Shown: piece after piece, positions 34,827-42,213 of the stretch
Numbering within the stretch: position 1 is the first letter of the stretch
How the letters are laid out: each line of letters begins with the position of its first letter
NCBI GenBank assembly: GCA_015061845.1
Contig: SUVT01000007.1
Span: 1-51,877 of the forward strand
Source of the DNA: Lentisphaerota bacterium
GTDB taxonomy: Bacteria > Verrucomicrobiota > Lentisphaeria > Victivallales > UBA1829
Length of the DNA stretch: 51,877 nt
Reading direction: 5' to 3'
Made by a program: the position numbers and the translations under genes
The notes under the pieces: generated by a model
The model's database searches: none
What the model was told of the DNA's origin: nothing
The model's input: only the letters and a program-made list of their open reading frames with translations

Positions 34827-34992
34827 GAGGTAATTTCAAAAGTCTTCAAAAATGTCAGAAAATTCTTGTCGCGATCTGTAAAATGGGGCGTTTTCGGTGG
34901 TTACTCTGTGAGTAGCCACGCTCAACCTACCATTTTCAGCTCATCAACAATCCTTTTTCAGCCAAATTTTGCCGGACTTTTGAAATTACCTC
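34827..34992. mobile_element. MITE-like element, copy 1 (166 bp)
   Basis: The ends are 18-bp perfect inverted repeats: GAGGTAATTTCAAAAGTC (34827-34844) and its reverse complement (34975-34992). TATTT flanks both sides as a 5-bp duplication. The interior contains a small hairpin (GGTTACTC with GAGTAGCC) and no ORF. It sits between the pseudopilin stop and the DUF4838 gene of module B; the right TATTT overlaps the pseudopilin stop codon. The mobilising transposase is not in the window. Confidence 0.85.
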
Positions 34993-34995
34993 TAT

Positions 34996-35655
34996 TTACC
35001 AGTTATATTTCGACCAATAATCTGTGTTGTGAGCTTCAGGCAGTTTCAGGTTTACAGCATTTCCCGCCATCTTGACGCAGTTCATGCTTTCTCCGTGCCG
35101 CAAATCCGGGCGGCAATCTGCATAGTATGTGTCGTGATAGCCGACACTTTGGAATTTTTTTGCATCGGCAAAAAGAATCGTCACCGCAGGACGCTTGATT
35201 TTGTCAAACTTCCAATATGCTTTCTGTTTCGCCCCATTTGTTGAGTAGGTGTTCCAGGCAACTGTAGACGCAAACATATTCATTCCTATCGAATCTTTGG
35301 GGGATAGGACCTGATTGGAAGTCAGGAAGCCTGTTCCGACAAGTACAAAAGCCCAGTTCACATTTTTTGAGCCGGAACCTATGTTTATGGCTTGACCGCT
35401 CCAGGTTTTGTTATTTCCGGAACTCCATGGCCCATCGAAGAGCGCAGGCGGACAGTACCCGCCGAATGCTTCCTGATACATGAAAAATCCTTTGTACATG
35501 TTGTTCTGGTTTCCGATACAACGGGCGATCCGCCCTTTCTCCCGTGAATTGTTCAATGCCGGGAGAAGCATCGCTGCAAGGATGGCGATTATCGCAATGA
35601 CTACCAACAGTTCGATAAGCGTAAACTCTCTTTTCTTTGATTGACAATTTTTCAT
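34996..35655 (-). CDS. Pseudopilin with degenerate H-X9-AG motif (module B)
   Basis: A 219-residue protein. The N-terminus is a prepilin-like signal: short basic leader ([10 protein letters not shown]), then [20 protein letters not shown] with Glu +5 and [15 protein letters not shown]. The residue before Phe is Glu, not Gly. The C-terminal motif is [13 protein letters not shown], that is H-X9-AG instead of H-X9-DG. RBS AAGGAG. It precedes the DUF4838, LRR and lyase genes; a MITE now lies between them. It is probably secreted or assembled by a type II-like system encoded elsewhere. Confidence 0.88.
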   Translation of the reverse strand: MKNCQSKKREFTLIELLVVIAIIAILAAMLLPALNNSREKGRIARCIGNQNNMYKGFFMYQEAFGGYCPPALFDGPWSSGNNKTWSGQAINIGSGSKNVNWAFVLVGTGFLTSNQVLSPKDSIGMNMFASTVAWNTYSTNGAKQKAYWKFDKIKRPAVTILFADAKKFQSVGYHDTYYADCRPDLRHGESMNCVKMAGNAVNLKLPEAHNTDYWSKYNW

Positions 35656-35683
35656 TTTCCGATCTCCTTCAGTTGGAAAAAAT

Positions 35684-35767
35684 CTTTCATTTTGCGATGA
35701 TACAATTACTAGTAGTTATCGCGATAATTGCGATAACAACCAGCAATTCGATCAATGTAAATGATTT
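35684..35767. repeat. Quasi-palindrome encoding the pseudopilin signature on both strands
   Basis: The two arms meet near 35725. Read on the plus strand the left arm encodes [13 protein letters not shown]; read on the minus strand the right arm encodes [13 protein letters not shown]. By eye roughly 37 of 47 central bases are complementary. It looks like an inverted duplication of a pseudopilin 5' end. Confidence 0.7.
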
Positions 35768-35791
35768 TCTTTTTTTCACGTCGTTCATCAT
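35687..35791 (-). pseudogene. Truncated pseudopilin: N-terminal signal only
   Basis: A 34-codon minus-strand ORF with a fair RBS (AAGGAAAGGGGA) reads [20 protein letters not shown], then [14 protein letters not shown] and a stop. It has the prepilin leader and the hydrophobic core up to IAIIAI, after which the usual LAxMLLPALN is replaced because the sequence enters the second arm of the quasi-palindrome. It lies 31 nt upstream of the intact module B pseudopilin. It is most likely a remnant; an expressed mini-protein or a translated leader is possible. Confidence 0.65.
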
Positions 35792-35917
35792 ATTTTCCCC
35801 TTTCCTTAAGGTGATTTTTTTGATATTTGACTTTGTTGTTTTTTTTTGTTTCGTTCTGCGTATAACCTGTTGTTGAATCTTTACAGTTTGTAGCTGTGTA
35901 TTGACAGTATAGTGTTA

Positions 35918-35942
35918 TTGCAAAACAGTTGTTATGTTATAT
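35918..35942 (+). promoter_or_regulatory. Operator-like site resembling the module A inverted repeat
   Basis: It matches the plus-strand sequence of the left arm at 23664 at 21 of 25 positions, sharing TTGTTATGTTAT and AACA. It also overlaps a promoter-like pair, TTGCAA (35918-35923) and TATACT (35940-35945) with a 16-bp spacer, pointing away from the pseudopilin. Confidence 0.55.
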
Positions 35943-36131
35943 ACTTTAGCACAAAACAGCGAAAAATACAAGTAGGCAAAATGAAAAAATCTGATGTTTT
36001 TTAACTGTCAATTAACAGTTGAACGGGAAAAAGAAAAATGGTGGAATGATTACTACACAGTTGGATGCAGGGTTCGTTGTAAAAAAAGGGGCAGTTGCAA
36101 ATATTGTATGCAGAAAAACGTGTTTTTTTAT

Positions 36132-36270
36132 GGAGGCTTTTGTACGGAGTGAACGGAGTTTACAGAGATTACGGAAGGCGTTTTAGTAATAAAAACAACC
36201 GTTATCCAAGAGAAAATTTTTATTTCTTTTGAGAAATCGGTTGGTAATGACCAAAAAGCCTCCGTTCACT
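36132..36270. repeat. Inverted-repeat element of unknown type
   Basis: GGAGGCTTTT (36132-36141) pairs with AAAAGCCTCC (36254-36263), and AGTGAACGGAG (36148-36158) with CTCCGTTCACT (36260-36270). The arms share the GTGAACGGAG word, and ACAGAG-type words lie just inside and outside. It sits downstream of the GH38 gene. Confidence 0.5.
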
Positions 36271-36316
36271 TAGTACACTCTGTTCTCTCTGTTCAAAAAT
36301 GGCTATGCCGGATCGT

Positions 36317-39300
36317 TTACTCTTCCAATTTGAGTGTCACGATCTCATAAGGCTTGAGCGTGAGCTCTGCTTTGTTGCCTTTGAGCATGATTTCTTCGCC
36401 GTTTTCCCATTCGATCAGGTTAGTGTAAGAGACCTTTCTGACGGAACTGCCAAACAGAAGTTCTGCTTTGGAGAAACTGCCTTTGTATTCCACAAGACGG
36501 ACGATTTTGGCATTGCTCTTTTCCGCTTTTTTGACGATTTCCAGAGAAACACCGTCGGACTCAATACGGCACGGGAAATCGAAGTCTGCCGGAGCTGCAA
36601 AATCCTCTGCCACATAGGGCGCACGGTTGAGAACAGCAGCCTCTTCGCAGACGGCGCCGGCATTGATATCTCCGGCGTGGGGTAGGAGGCTGTACACAAA
36701 ATCATGTTCTCTGATATCTGCTTCAAAATCAGGATGTTTCGGCGCACGGAGCAGGGAGAGGCTGATGTTTCCATCCTTGATCCGGTAGCCGTATTTACAG
36801 TCATTCAGCAACGCCATACCGAAGTTGTGACAGGAGAGATCGGCGTATCTCTGACCGCAGACTTCATACTGTGCCAGATCCCAGGAGGTGTTGTCATGAA
36901 CCGTGCGCTCGATCTGACCGTACTGGATATCATAGATCGCACGACCGCGGATGACTGTCGGAAACTCTGTCCGCAGGAGGATGTGACCTTCGCGCCAGTC
37001 AGCGTGTGTGATGAAGTCCAGGCGTTTGCTGTCGGGGCGCAGTACGATGCGCTGACTCAGGACAGATTTTTCGCTTCTGAAGACAAAATTCAATTCCGAA
37101 GCCACATCATCCGCAAAGCCGGAGACCCATTCTCCTTTCATTACGCCGATTTCGTTGCGTTTGTAGTAAATTTCCATTTCCCAGGCATCATAAACCGGCG
37201 GCAGATCCTTGTAAAATGCCATGATGTTTCCGGGTTGCGCCATGAACTCTTGTCTGCATGTTTTGTCGTAAGCGGAAATCAGGGAGCCGTCCGGAGCAAA
37301 TTCATAACGGACAAACTCGTTTTCAAGCACCGGGCGGGAAAGTGTCTGTCGGACAAATTGCTTCTTTTTACCCTTTTTGATGACCGTGAACGAGGTCGCA
37401 GGGACGGTGATACGGATGGAGTTTTCATTTACGCCTGCGGCTCCTTCCACATCGAATCCGCACCATGACTCCGGAAGTTCCAGAATACCGCTCCACGGTG
37501 TTGAAAGGGTGTTGACAATGGTGCAATGATCCGGAGCAGTTTCAAAAATGCGAGCTGCAATATTTTTCATTTCCGTCTTGCACATTGCCAGCGTTTCTGC
37601 ATGTTCTTTTTCGGTGCGGTCATAGACCATTTTGATAGACGAACCGGGCAGGATATCGTGGAACTGGTTCCGGAGCAGATCACGGTAAGCGTTTGCGATC
37701 TGTTTTGACGGATAATCGTTCAGGTCTGCGCAGGAGGCGAAAAATTCCAATGCGGCCAGTGCCTGTTCGCAGTAACGGTTTCCTTTTTTGGTCATTGCCT
37801 GAGTCGTCAAAGTTCCCCGGTGCATTTCCAGATAGAGTTCGCCATCCCAGTAGGGGAGTTCTGCTTCGTGTTCAGCCACGCCTTCAAAAAATTCTGCGGC
37901 GGTTCCGTATTTTGCTTTCGGACAGCCGTCCCAATCTTTCAGGCGTTCATTGCGGGCGAGATACTCTTCGGAAGGTCCGCCGCCGCCATCGCCGATTCCG
38001 AGCAAACTGATAAATTCGTCAAGATAAGCGTTCTCTTTGAATCTGTTTTCGGCTTTGATGCGCTGCTCCGGGGTGCAAAGGGCATTATAGCTGTCTTCCG
38101 GCGGGAAGTGGGTGATGACTTCTGTGCCGTCGATCCCCCGCCAGCGGAAGGTGTTGTGCGGGAATTTGTTGATTCTGCTCCAGGAGATTTTCTGTGTGAG
38201 GAAGTAATCACAGCCGCTTTTTTTGATGATCTGCGGCATGGATGCGGAGTATCCGAAAACGTCCGGGATCCACAGGTTTTTGACATCATAGCCGAACTCA
38301 TCCATGAAGAAGTTTTTCCCGTAAAGGAACTGTCGGACCATGGATTCTCCGGAGATAAGATTGCAGTCTGCTTCCACCCACATGCCGCCCTGGATCTCCC
38401 AGCGACCCTCTTTTACTTTTTCTTTGATGCGTTCGTAGAGTGCGGGGTAATTTTCTTTGACCATCATGTAGAGTTCCGCTTGAGAAGCACCGAAGATATA
38501 GTCCGGATATTTTTCCATCAGAGCCAGCTGAGTGGAGAATGTTCTTGCCGCTTTCCGGATGCTTTCGCGGACGGGCCACATCCAGCCGACATCAATATGA
38601 GCGTGTCCGATGCAGATCGTGGTCATTGCAGTGCTGGAAGCTGTTTTGGAGAAAACTTTTTCCTTGAGATACAGCCGTGTTTTGGCAGCATTGGCGGGAT
38701 TGAAGTTGTAGATGTCGATCGCCTGATTGATCTCATAAAGCATCCGCATCCCGCGTCTGGTGTCGGTGGTGGAAACTTTCATCATGCTTTCCATGACGGT
38801 CATATCAATCATCAGTTCCCAGACTTCCCGGTTGAAAACAGCCAGTTCCATCCGTCTCATTTCCGGAGAGAACGAACCGTGTTTTGCTGCCGGTTTCAGT
38901 TCATGAAAATCGGGGAGCAGGATCCCGAAAAGCCCGTTTGCCGCGCCTTCGATCCAGTAGTTGAGTTTTGTTCCGGCATCTTTCTTTCCGATCACATAGC
39001 GGTCACGGTAAAAGTTCGCATCAAAGACGGAAAATCCGGTCAAGGCATAAATCGGGTTTCCAGCTTGATCGAACATCAAGGCTTCGCCGCCTGTATGGAT
39101 CAGCAGACAGAGTTCTTTTCCGGAAAAATGCTCCGGGACTTCTGCGGTAAAGTTGAACCATGCGCTCTGCCATTCATGCCCCCAGACTTCGCCCTGTCTG
39201 ATCTCTTTGTATTCAAGTTTCAGACGGTCTTCAAATTTTACCGGGTCATCGGTGCAGGCAAATTTTGCTGACAGGGGAACGGAATCCGGGTAGATATCCC

Positions 39301-39364
39301 GTTTCAGACAGATCATGAATTCGGAAAAGCGTTCCTGATACATTGTGATAACATTTGGGTGCAT
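36317..39364 (-). CDS. Glycoside hydrolase family 38 alpha-mannosidase
   Basis: A 1015-residue cytoplasmic protein (no signal peptide). After an N-terminal beta domain (about 1-240) comes the GH38 catalytic barrel with the zinc-binding start GHAHIDVGWMWP (His256, Asp258), the nucleophile region GGMWVEADCN (Asp333), and WIPDVFGYSASMPQI. A four-helix segment and a large C-terminal beta-sandwich follow. It removes alpha-linked mannose from oligosaccharides and would complete intracellular breakdown of mannose-containing glycans such as N-glycans. It lies 12 nt after the GntR regulator gene with a good RBS (AAGGAG), so it is transcribed with that regulator. Confidence 0.92.
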   Translation of the reverse strand: MHPNVITMYQERFSEFMICLKRDIYPDSVPLSAKFACTDDPVKFEDRLKLEYKEIRQGEVWGHEWQSAWFNFTAEVPEHFSGKELCLLIHTGGEALMFDQAGNPIYALTGFSVFDANFYRDRYVIGKKDAGTKLNYWIEGAANGLFGILLPDFHELKPAAKHGSFSPEMRRMELAVFNREVWELMIDMTVMESMMKVSTTDTRRGMRMLYEINQAIDIYNFNPANAAKTRLYLKEKVFSKTASSTAMTTICIGHAHIDVGWMWPVRESIRKAARTFSTQLALMEKYPDYIFGASQAELYMMVKENYPALYERIKEKVKEGRWEIQGGMWVEADCNLISGESMVRQFLYGKNFFMDEFGYDVKNLWIPDVFGYSASMPQIIKKSGCDYFLTQKISWSRINKFPHNTFRWRGIDGTEVITHFPPEDSYNALCTPEQRIKAENRFKENAYLDEFISLLGIGDGGGGPSEEYLARNERLKDWDGCPKAKYGTAAEFFEGVAEHEAELPYWDGELYLEMHRGTLTTQAMTKKGNRYCEQALAALEFFASCADLNDYPSKQIANAYRDLLRNQFHDILPGSSIKMVYDRTEKEHAETLAMCKTEMKNIAARIFETAPDHCTIVNTLSTPWSGILELPESWCGFDVEGAAGVNENSIRITVPATSFTVIKKGKKKQFVRQTLSRPVLENEFVRYEFAPDGSLISAYDKTCRQEFMAQPGNIMAFYKDLPPVYDAWEMEIYYKRNEIGVMKGEWVSGFADDVASELNFVFRSEKSVLSQRIVLRPDSKRLDFITHADWREGHILLRTEFPTVIRGRAIYDIQYGQIERTVHDNTSWDLAQYEVCGQRYADLSCHNFGMALLNDCKYGYRIKDGNISLSLLRAPKHPDFEADIREHDFVYSLLPHAGDINAGAVCEEAAVLNRAPYVAEDFAAPADFDFPCRIESDGVSLEIVKKAEKSNAKIVRLVEYKGSFSKAELLFGSSVRKVSYTNLIEWENGEEIMLKGNKAELTLKPYEIVTLKLEE

Positions 39365-39376
39365 TTTGATATCTCC

Positions 39377-40441
39377 TTATTTTTTGAACCCGGATGAGCT
39401 TTCCCGGATGATGAGTTTCGGACGGATTTTTTTGACAAAAGTCTTGTAGGGCGGTTCGGAAAAATACATGGCAATGATTTCGTCGACGATCTTTGTCGGG
39501 AAAACGTCGATGGATGTCAGTTCCGGATTGAAAAATTCTGCCCATGGAGTGTTGAAAAATCCGACGAGTGCAATATCTTTTCCGGGCGTTCTTCCCAGAT
39601 GTTCCAGATCTTTCATCAATTTTATGTAACAGGAGTCGGAATAACCGAAAATGCCATCAATTTCAGGGTGTTGTGTAAGGATTTCCACGGCTTCTTCCCG
39701 GGAATTGCAGACTGTCAGATTTACTCCGGCTTCCTCACATTCTGCGATTGCTGTACTTTTCAACAAGTCATTGTGGAAGGAATAAACTTCTTCGTTTTGG
39801 GCAACGTTTATGACCAGAATATTCTGACACCCTTTGTCAAACAGATGCCTCAGCCCGATGTAATATCCGTGGTAATAGTCAATAGAGACAGAAGGGCAGG
39901 GGACCTCCACCAGCTGGGAGATATCGTGAAAACAGAAGAGTTTCAGCTTGTTGATATATTTTTTCAGGAATCGCAGCCCGATGCGGCTTGATCCATTGAA
40001 AAAGACAGCATCCAGTTTTCCGTTTTCCAGACGGTCGTCGATGATCCGGCTCAGCTCTTTGCTGCGGCGTTCAAGATACTCATAATCAACATTGTTATCG
40101 TTCATCTTGATATCTTCCATGAGCAGACGGTATTCCGGGTGTTCGCTGAACCGGCTGATAAATTCGGAAACGATATCCTGATCAATGTGTCCGTGAAGCG
40201 GTGTGATCACCAGGACTTCCCGGAAAGTGGAAGGTGTTGTTGCAACAAAATTTCCTTTCCCGTGCTGGGAGAGGATCAATCCGTCTTTCCGCAGAATATT
40301 CAAAGCCAATCTGATAACTTCCGGAGATGTTTTGAATTCGCTTGCCAAACTTCGCAAAGAATCAATCTTTGCACCGGGTTTATAGTCGCCTGATTCGATC
40401 CGTTTCCGGATGATTGCAGATATTTCACTGTGTACACTCAC
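39377..40441 (-). CDS. GntR-family regulator with LacI-type effector domain (GH38 operon)
   Basis: A 354-residue protein starting at GTG (40441) with the RBS AAGGAG. Residues 5-70 are a GntR winged helix (EISAIIRKRIESGDYKPGAKIDSLRSLA and SPEVIRLALNILRKDGLI). Residues about 75-350 resemble LacI/AraR sugar-sensing domains (FNGSSRIGLRFLKK, HPEIDGIFGYSDSCY). As first gene of a two-gene operon with alpha-mannosidase it is likely an autoregulated repressor relieved by a mannose-type inducer. Paired 16-bp sites, one in its first codons and one upstream of its promoter, support this. Confidence 0.88.
   Translation of the reverse strand: MSVHSEISAIIRKRIESGDYKPGAKIDSLRSLASEFKTSPEVIRLALNILRKDGLILSQHGKGNFVATTPSTFREVLVITPLHGHIDQDIVSEFISRFSEHPEYRLLMEDIKMNDNNVDYEYLERRSKELSRIIDDRLENGKLDAVFFNGSSRIGLRFLKKYINKLKLFCFHDISQLVEVPCPSVSIDYYHGYYIGLRHLFDKGCQNILVINVAQNEEVYSFHNDLLKSTAIAECEEAGVNLTVCNSREEAVEILTQHPEIDGIFGYSDSCYIKLMKDLEHLGRTPGKDIALVGFFNTPWAEFFNPELTSIDVFPTKIVDEIIAMYFSEPPYKTFVKKIRPKLIIRESSSGFKK
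40420..40435 (-). promoter_or_regulatory. Operator-like site inside the GntR start region
   Basis: Minus-strand GTACACAGTGAAATAT covers codons 3-8 of the regulator gene. It matches 15 of 16 bases with the site at 40540-40555 on the opposite strand. Confidence 0.55.
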
Positions 40442-40474
40442 TTTGTTCTCCTTTCTGAAATATTATTCTTATCA

Positions 40475-40503
40475 AATATAGCATAGTGAATGATATTTTG
40501 CAA
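40475..40503 (-). promoter_or_regulatory. Promoter of the GntR-GH38 operon
   Basis: Minus strand: -35 TTGCAA (40498-40503), a 17-bp spacer, and -10 TATATT (40475-40480) preceded by TGC. It lies between the two operator-like sites. Confidence 0.6.
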
Positions 40504-40539
40504 ATGTAGTTCTTGCTTTTTTTATATATTTGACACTTT

Positions 40540-40555
40540 GTACACAGTAAAATAT
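40540..40555 (+). promoter_or_regulatory. Upstream operator-like site of the GntR-GH38 operon
   Basis: GTACACAGTAAAATAT, in inverted orientation to the site at 40420-40435, about 120 bp away centre to centre. Confidence 0.5.
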
Positions 40556-40620
40556 TTAAACAGATATCATCTGTCTTTTTTTTTATCACTATTGAAAAAA
40601 AATTTTTCAATGTATATTAC

Positions 40621-40803
40621 GAGGCAATTTCAAAAGTCTTCAAAAATGGCAGAAAATTCTTGTTGCGATCTGCAAATGGAGCGTTTTCGGCTTGTCCTCC
40701 ATAGCTTCAGCGAAGGAGGATGGTAGCCACGCTCAAACTACCATTTCCAACTCATCAACAATCTTTTTTCAGCCAAATTTTGCCGGACTTTTGAAATTAC
40801 CTC
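40621..40803. mobile_element. MITE-like element, copy 2 (183 bp)
   Basis: It has the same ends as copy 1: GAGGCAATTTCAAAAGTC (one change) at 40621-40638 and GACTTTTGAAATTACCTC at 40786-40803. Most of the interior is alike (AGAAAATTCTTG, CATCAACAATC, AGCCAAATTTTGCCG), but the central hairpin differs: here it is CTCCATAGCTTCAGCGAAGGAG. No ORF and no clear target duplication. The right end is partly repeated again at 40815-40831. Confidence 0.85.
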
Positions 40804-40814
40804 TTTAAATAAAA

Positions 40815-40831
40815 ACTTTTGAAATTACCTC
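40815..40831. repeat. Extra copy of the MITE right end
   Basis: A second ACTTTTGAAATTACCTC follows the full right end after an 11-bp A/T-rich linker. With the following TTTA it repeats the preceding junction, so it may be a remnant of a second insertion or a short tandem duplication. Confidence 0.65.
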
Positions 40832-40839
40832 TTTACTGA

Positions 40840-40867
40840 TTGTATTTCTTTTGTGCAAGGTTATATT
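40840..40867 (+). promoter_or_regulatory. Promoter of the GNAT-GrpB fusion gene
   Basis: -35 TTGTAT (40840-40845), a 16-bp spacer, and -10 TATATT (40862-40867), only 8 bp after the repeated MITE end. Confidence 0.5.
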
Positions 40868-40885
40868 ATAGTGTGAGGTGTATGT

Positions 40886-41920
40886 ATGAAAGAAAAATTG
40901 CTTATCCGCTTGTTTGTAGAGTCCGATGCAAAGGCTGTGCAAGCTATCATTCACAGAGGCTTGCGGGAAATCAATAGAAAAGATTATCCGGCAGAACTGA
41001 TTGAAGAGTATTGTGCTTGTTTTACGCTTGAAAAAATCAAAAGTCAGGCAGACTCTGCGCACATGTATGTAGCTGTATTTGAAAATAAAATTGTCGGTAC
41101 AGGCACGATTGCACCTTATTGGAAGCGCAAAAATGAGAGCATTCTGCTGACCATTTATGTTCTGCCGGAAATGGTTGGGCAGGGCATTGGCACAGCCATC
41201 ATCAACGCTTTGGAACAGGATGAATTCTTTTTACGGGCAAACCGCATAGAAATCCCCTCATCAACAACAGCGGTAAAGTTTTATCAGAAAATGGGCTATG
41301 TGTTCAAAAACGGTTCCATTCCCGATGACGAAGGCTTGATCCGCATGGAAAAATTCAGGAATGTCAAACTTTTATCAGAAATGACATTGGAAGAGTTATG
41401 GCAGCTTTTTCCGATCGTTTTGTCGGAACATGATCCGGAATGGAAAAACTTTTATAAATCAGAAGCCGATTTTCTGCAAAAACATTTCGGTAAAAATGCC
41501 GCAAGAATCCGTCATGTTGGCAGCACTTCCGTGAAAGGGCTGCTTGCCAAGCCGACTGTTGATATTTTGCTGGAAGTTGCTGATAATGCGGATCTTGCAA
41601 CCGTTAGACGTCTGTCGGTGGAATGCGGTTATACGACTATGGCAGAAACAACAGTTCCGGAATATCGTCTTGATCTGTGTAAAGGTTATACACCGTTGGG
41701 GTTTGCAGAAAAAGTTTTTCATTTGCATATCCGCCATTTGGGGGATTGGGATGAACCGTATTTTTGCGAATATCTGAATCAAAATCCGGAAAAAGCTAAA
41801 GAATATGCCGATTTGAAAATGAAACTGCAGACACAATTCAAATATGATCGAGATGCTTATACCGAAGCCAAAGGCGAATTTATCCGTAAATGTGTGAAAG
41901 CCGCCCGCAATATAAAATAA
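40886..41920 (+). CDS. GNAT acetyltransferase fused to a GrpB/nucleotidyltransferase-like domain
   Basis: A 344-residue two-domain protein. Residues 1-155 are a GNAT domain with VGTGTIAPYW, the acetyl-CoA-binding segment VLPEMVGQGIGTAIINALE and ATSTTAVKFYQKMGY-like end. Residues about 170-344 are a GrpB/UPF0157 domain (HDPEWKNFYKSEADFLQKHF, IRHVGSTSVKGLLAKPTVDILLEV), which has a nucleotidyltransferase fold. The substrate is unknown. The RBS GAGGTG is modest. A more A/T-rich style than its neighbours and its place next to a mobile element hint at recent acquisition. Confidence 0.85.
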   Translation: MKEKLLIRLFVESDAKAVQAIIHRGLREINRKDYPAELIEEYCACFTLEKIKSQADSAHMYVAVFENKIVGTGTIAPYWKRKNESILLTIYVLPEMVGQGIGTAIINALEQDEFFLRANRIEIPSSTTAVKFYQKMGYVFKNGSIPDDEGLIRMEKFRNVKLLSEMTLEELWQLFPIVLSEHDPEWKNFYKSEADFLQKHFGKNAARIRHVGSTSVKGLLAKPTVDILLEVADNADLATVRRLSVECGYTTMAETTVPEYRLDLCKGYTPLGFAEKVFHLHIRHLGDWDEPYFCEYLNQNPEKAKEYADLKMKLQTQFKYDRDAYTEAKGEFIRKCVKAARNIK

Positions 41921-41923
41921 CAG

Positions 41924-41944
41924 GAAAAAGAACCTTTTTCTTTA
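41924..41944 (+). terminator. Probable terminator after the GNAT-GrpB gene
   Basis: A 7-bp stem GAAAAAG (41924-41930) with CTTTTTC (41934-41940), a 3-base loop and following TTT. It is A/T-rich, hence weak. Confidence 0.4.
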
Positions 41945-42121
41945 TGGGAAGCGGTTTTGTGAAAAAAACTTCACAGAATTTTAGTCGGATCTGAAAAAAC
42001 GGTCAGCGTTTTTTTATCTTTACCTGCTATTCTGAAACACTTTTTGAGATTGAATACTTAGATTTTCGTTGCGAAATAATTTTCTGAAAAATCACTTCTC
42101 ATCAGAAAAATTCAGAATTGC

Positions 42122-42149
42122 TTGAAAATACTGGAAAATGCGATATAGT
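42122..42149 (+). promoter_or_regulatory. Promoter of the GH28 gene
   Basis: -35 TTGAAA (42122-42127), a 16-bp spacer, and -10 TATAGT (42144-42149). Confidence 0.6.
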
Positions 42150-42213
42150 AAACAGACATACTTGTTATGATGTACTGTCAAAAATGGCTTGGTGTGATGA
42201 AAAGGAGCTGAAA

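Larger units (their letters stand above)
35792..36316. other. Gene-free region upstream of module B
   Basis: About 525 bp with no supported gene. It contains an operator-like site at 35918-35942, a small inverted repeat AACTGT/ACAGTT near 36004-36020, and the inverted-repeat element at 36132-36270. The stretch 35800-35880 is T-rich. I saw no clear minus-strand promoter for the pseudopilin operon. Confidence 0.5.

Noticed and set aside
35637-35876. Plus-strand 79-codon ORF containing [11 protein letters not shown], looking like a pseudopilin
   Set aside because: It lacks a basic leader and Glu +5 (Gln instead), has no RBS, and is explained by the quasi-palindrome; kept only as part of the repeat.
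37820-39271. 483-codon plus-strand ORF opposite the GH38 gene
   Set aside because: Antisense shadow of the clear alpha-mannosidase catalytic region.
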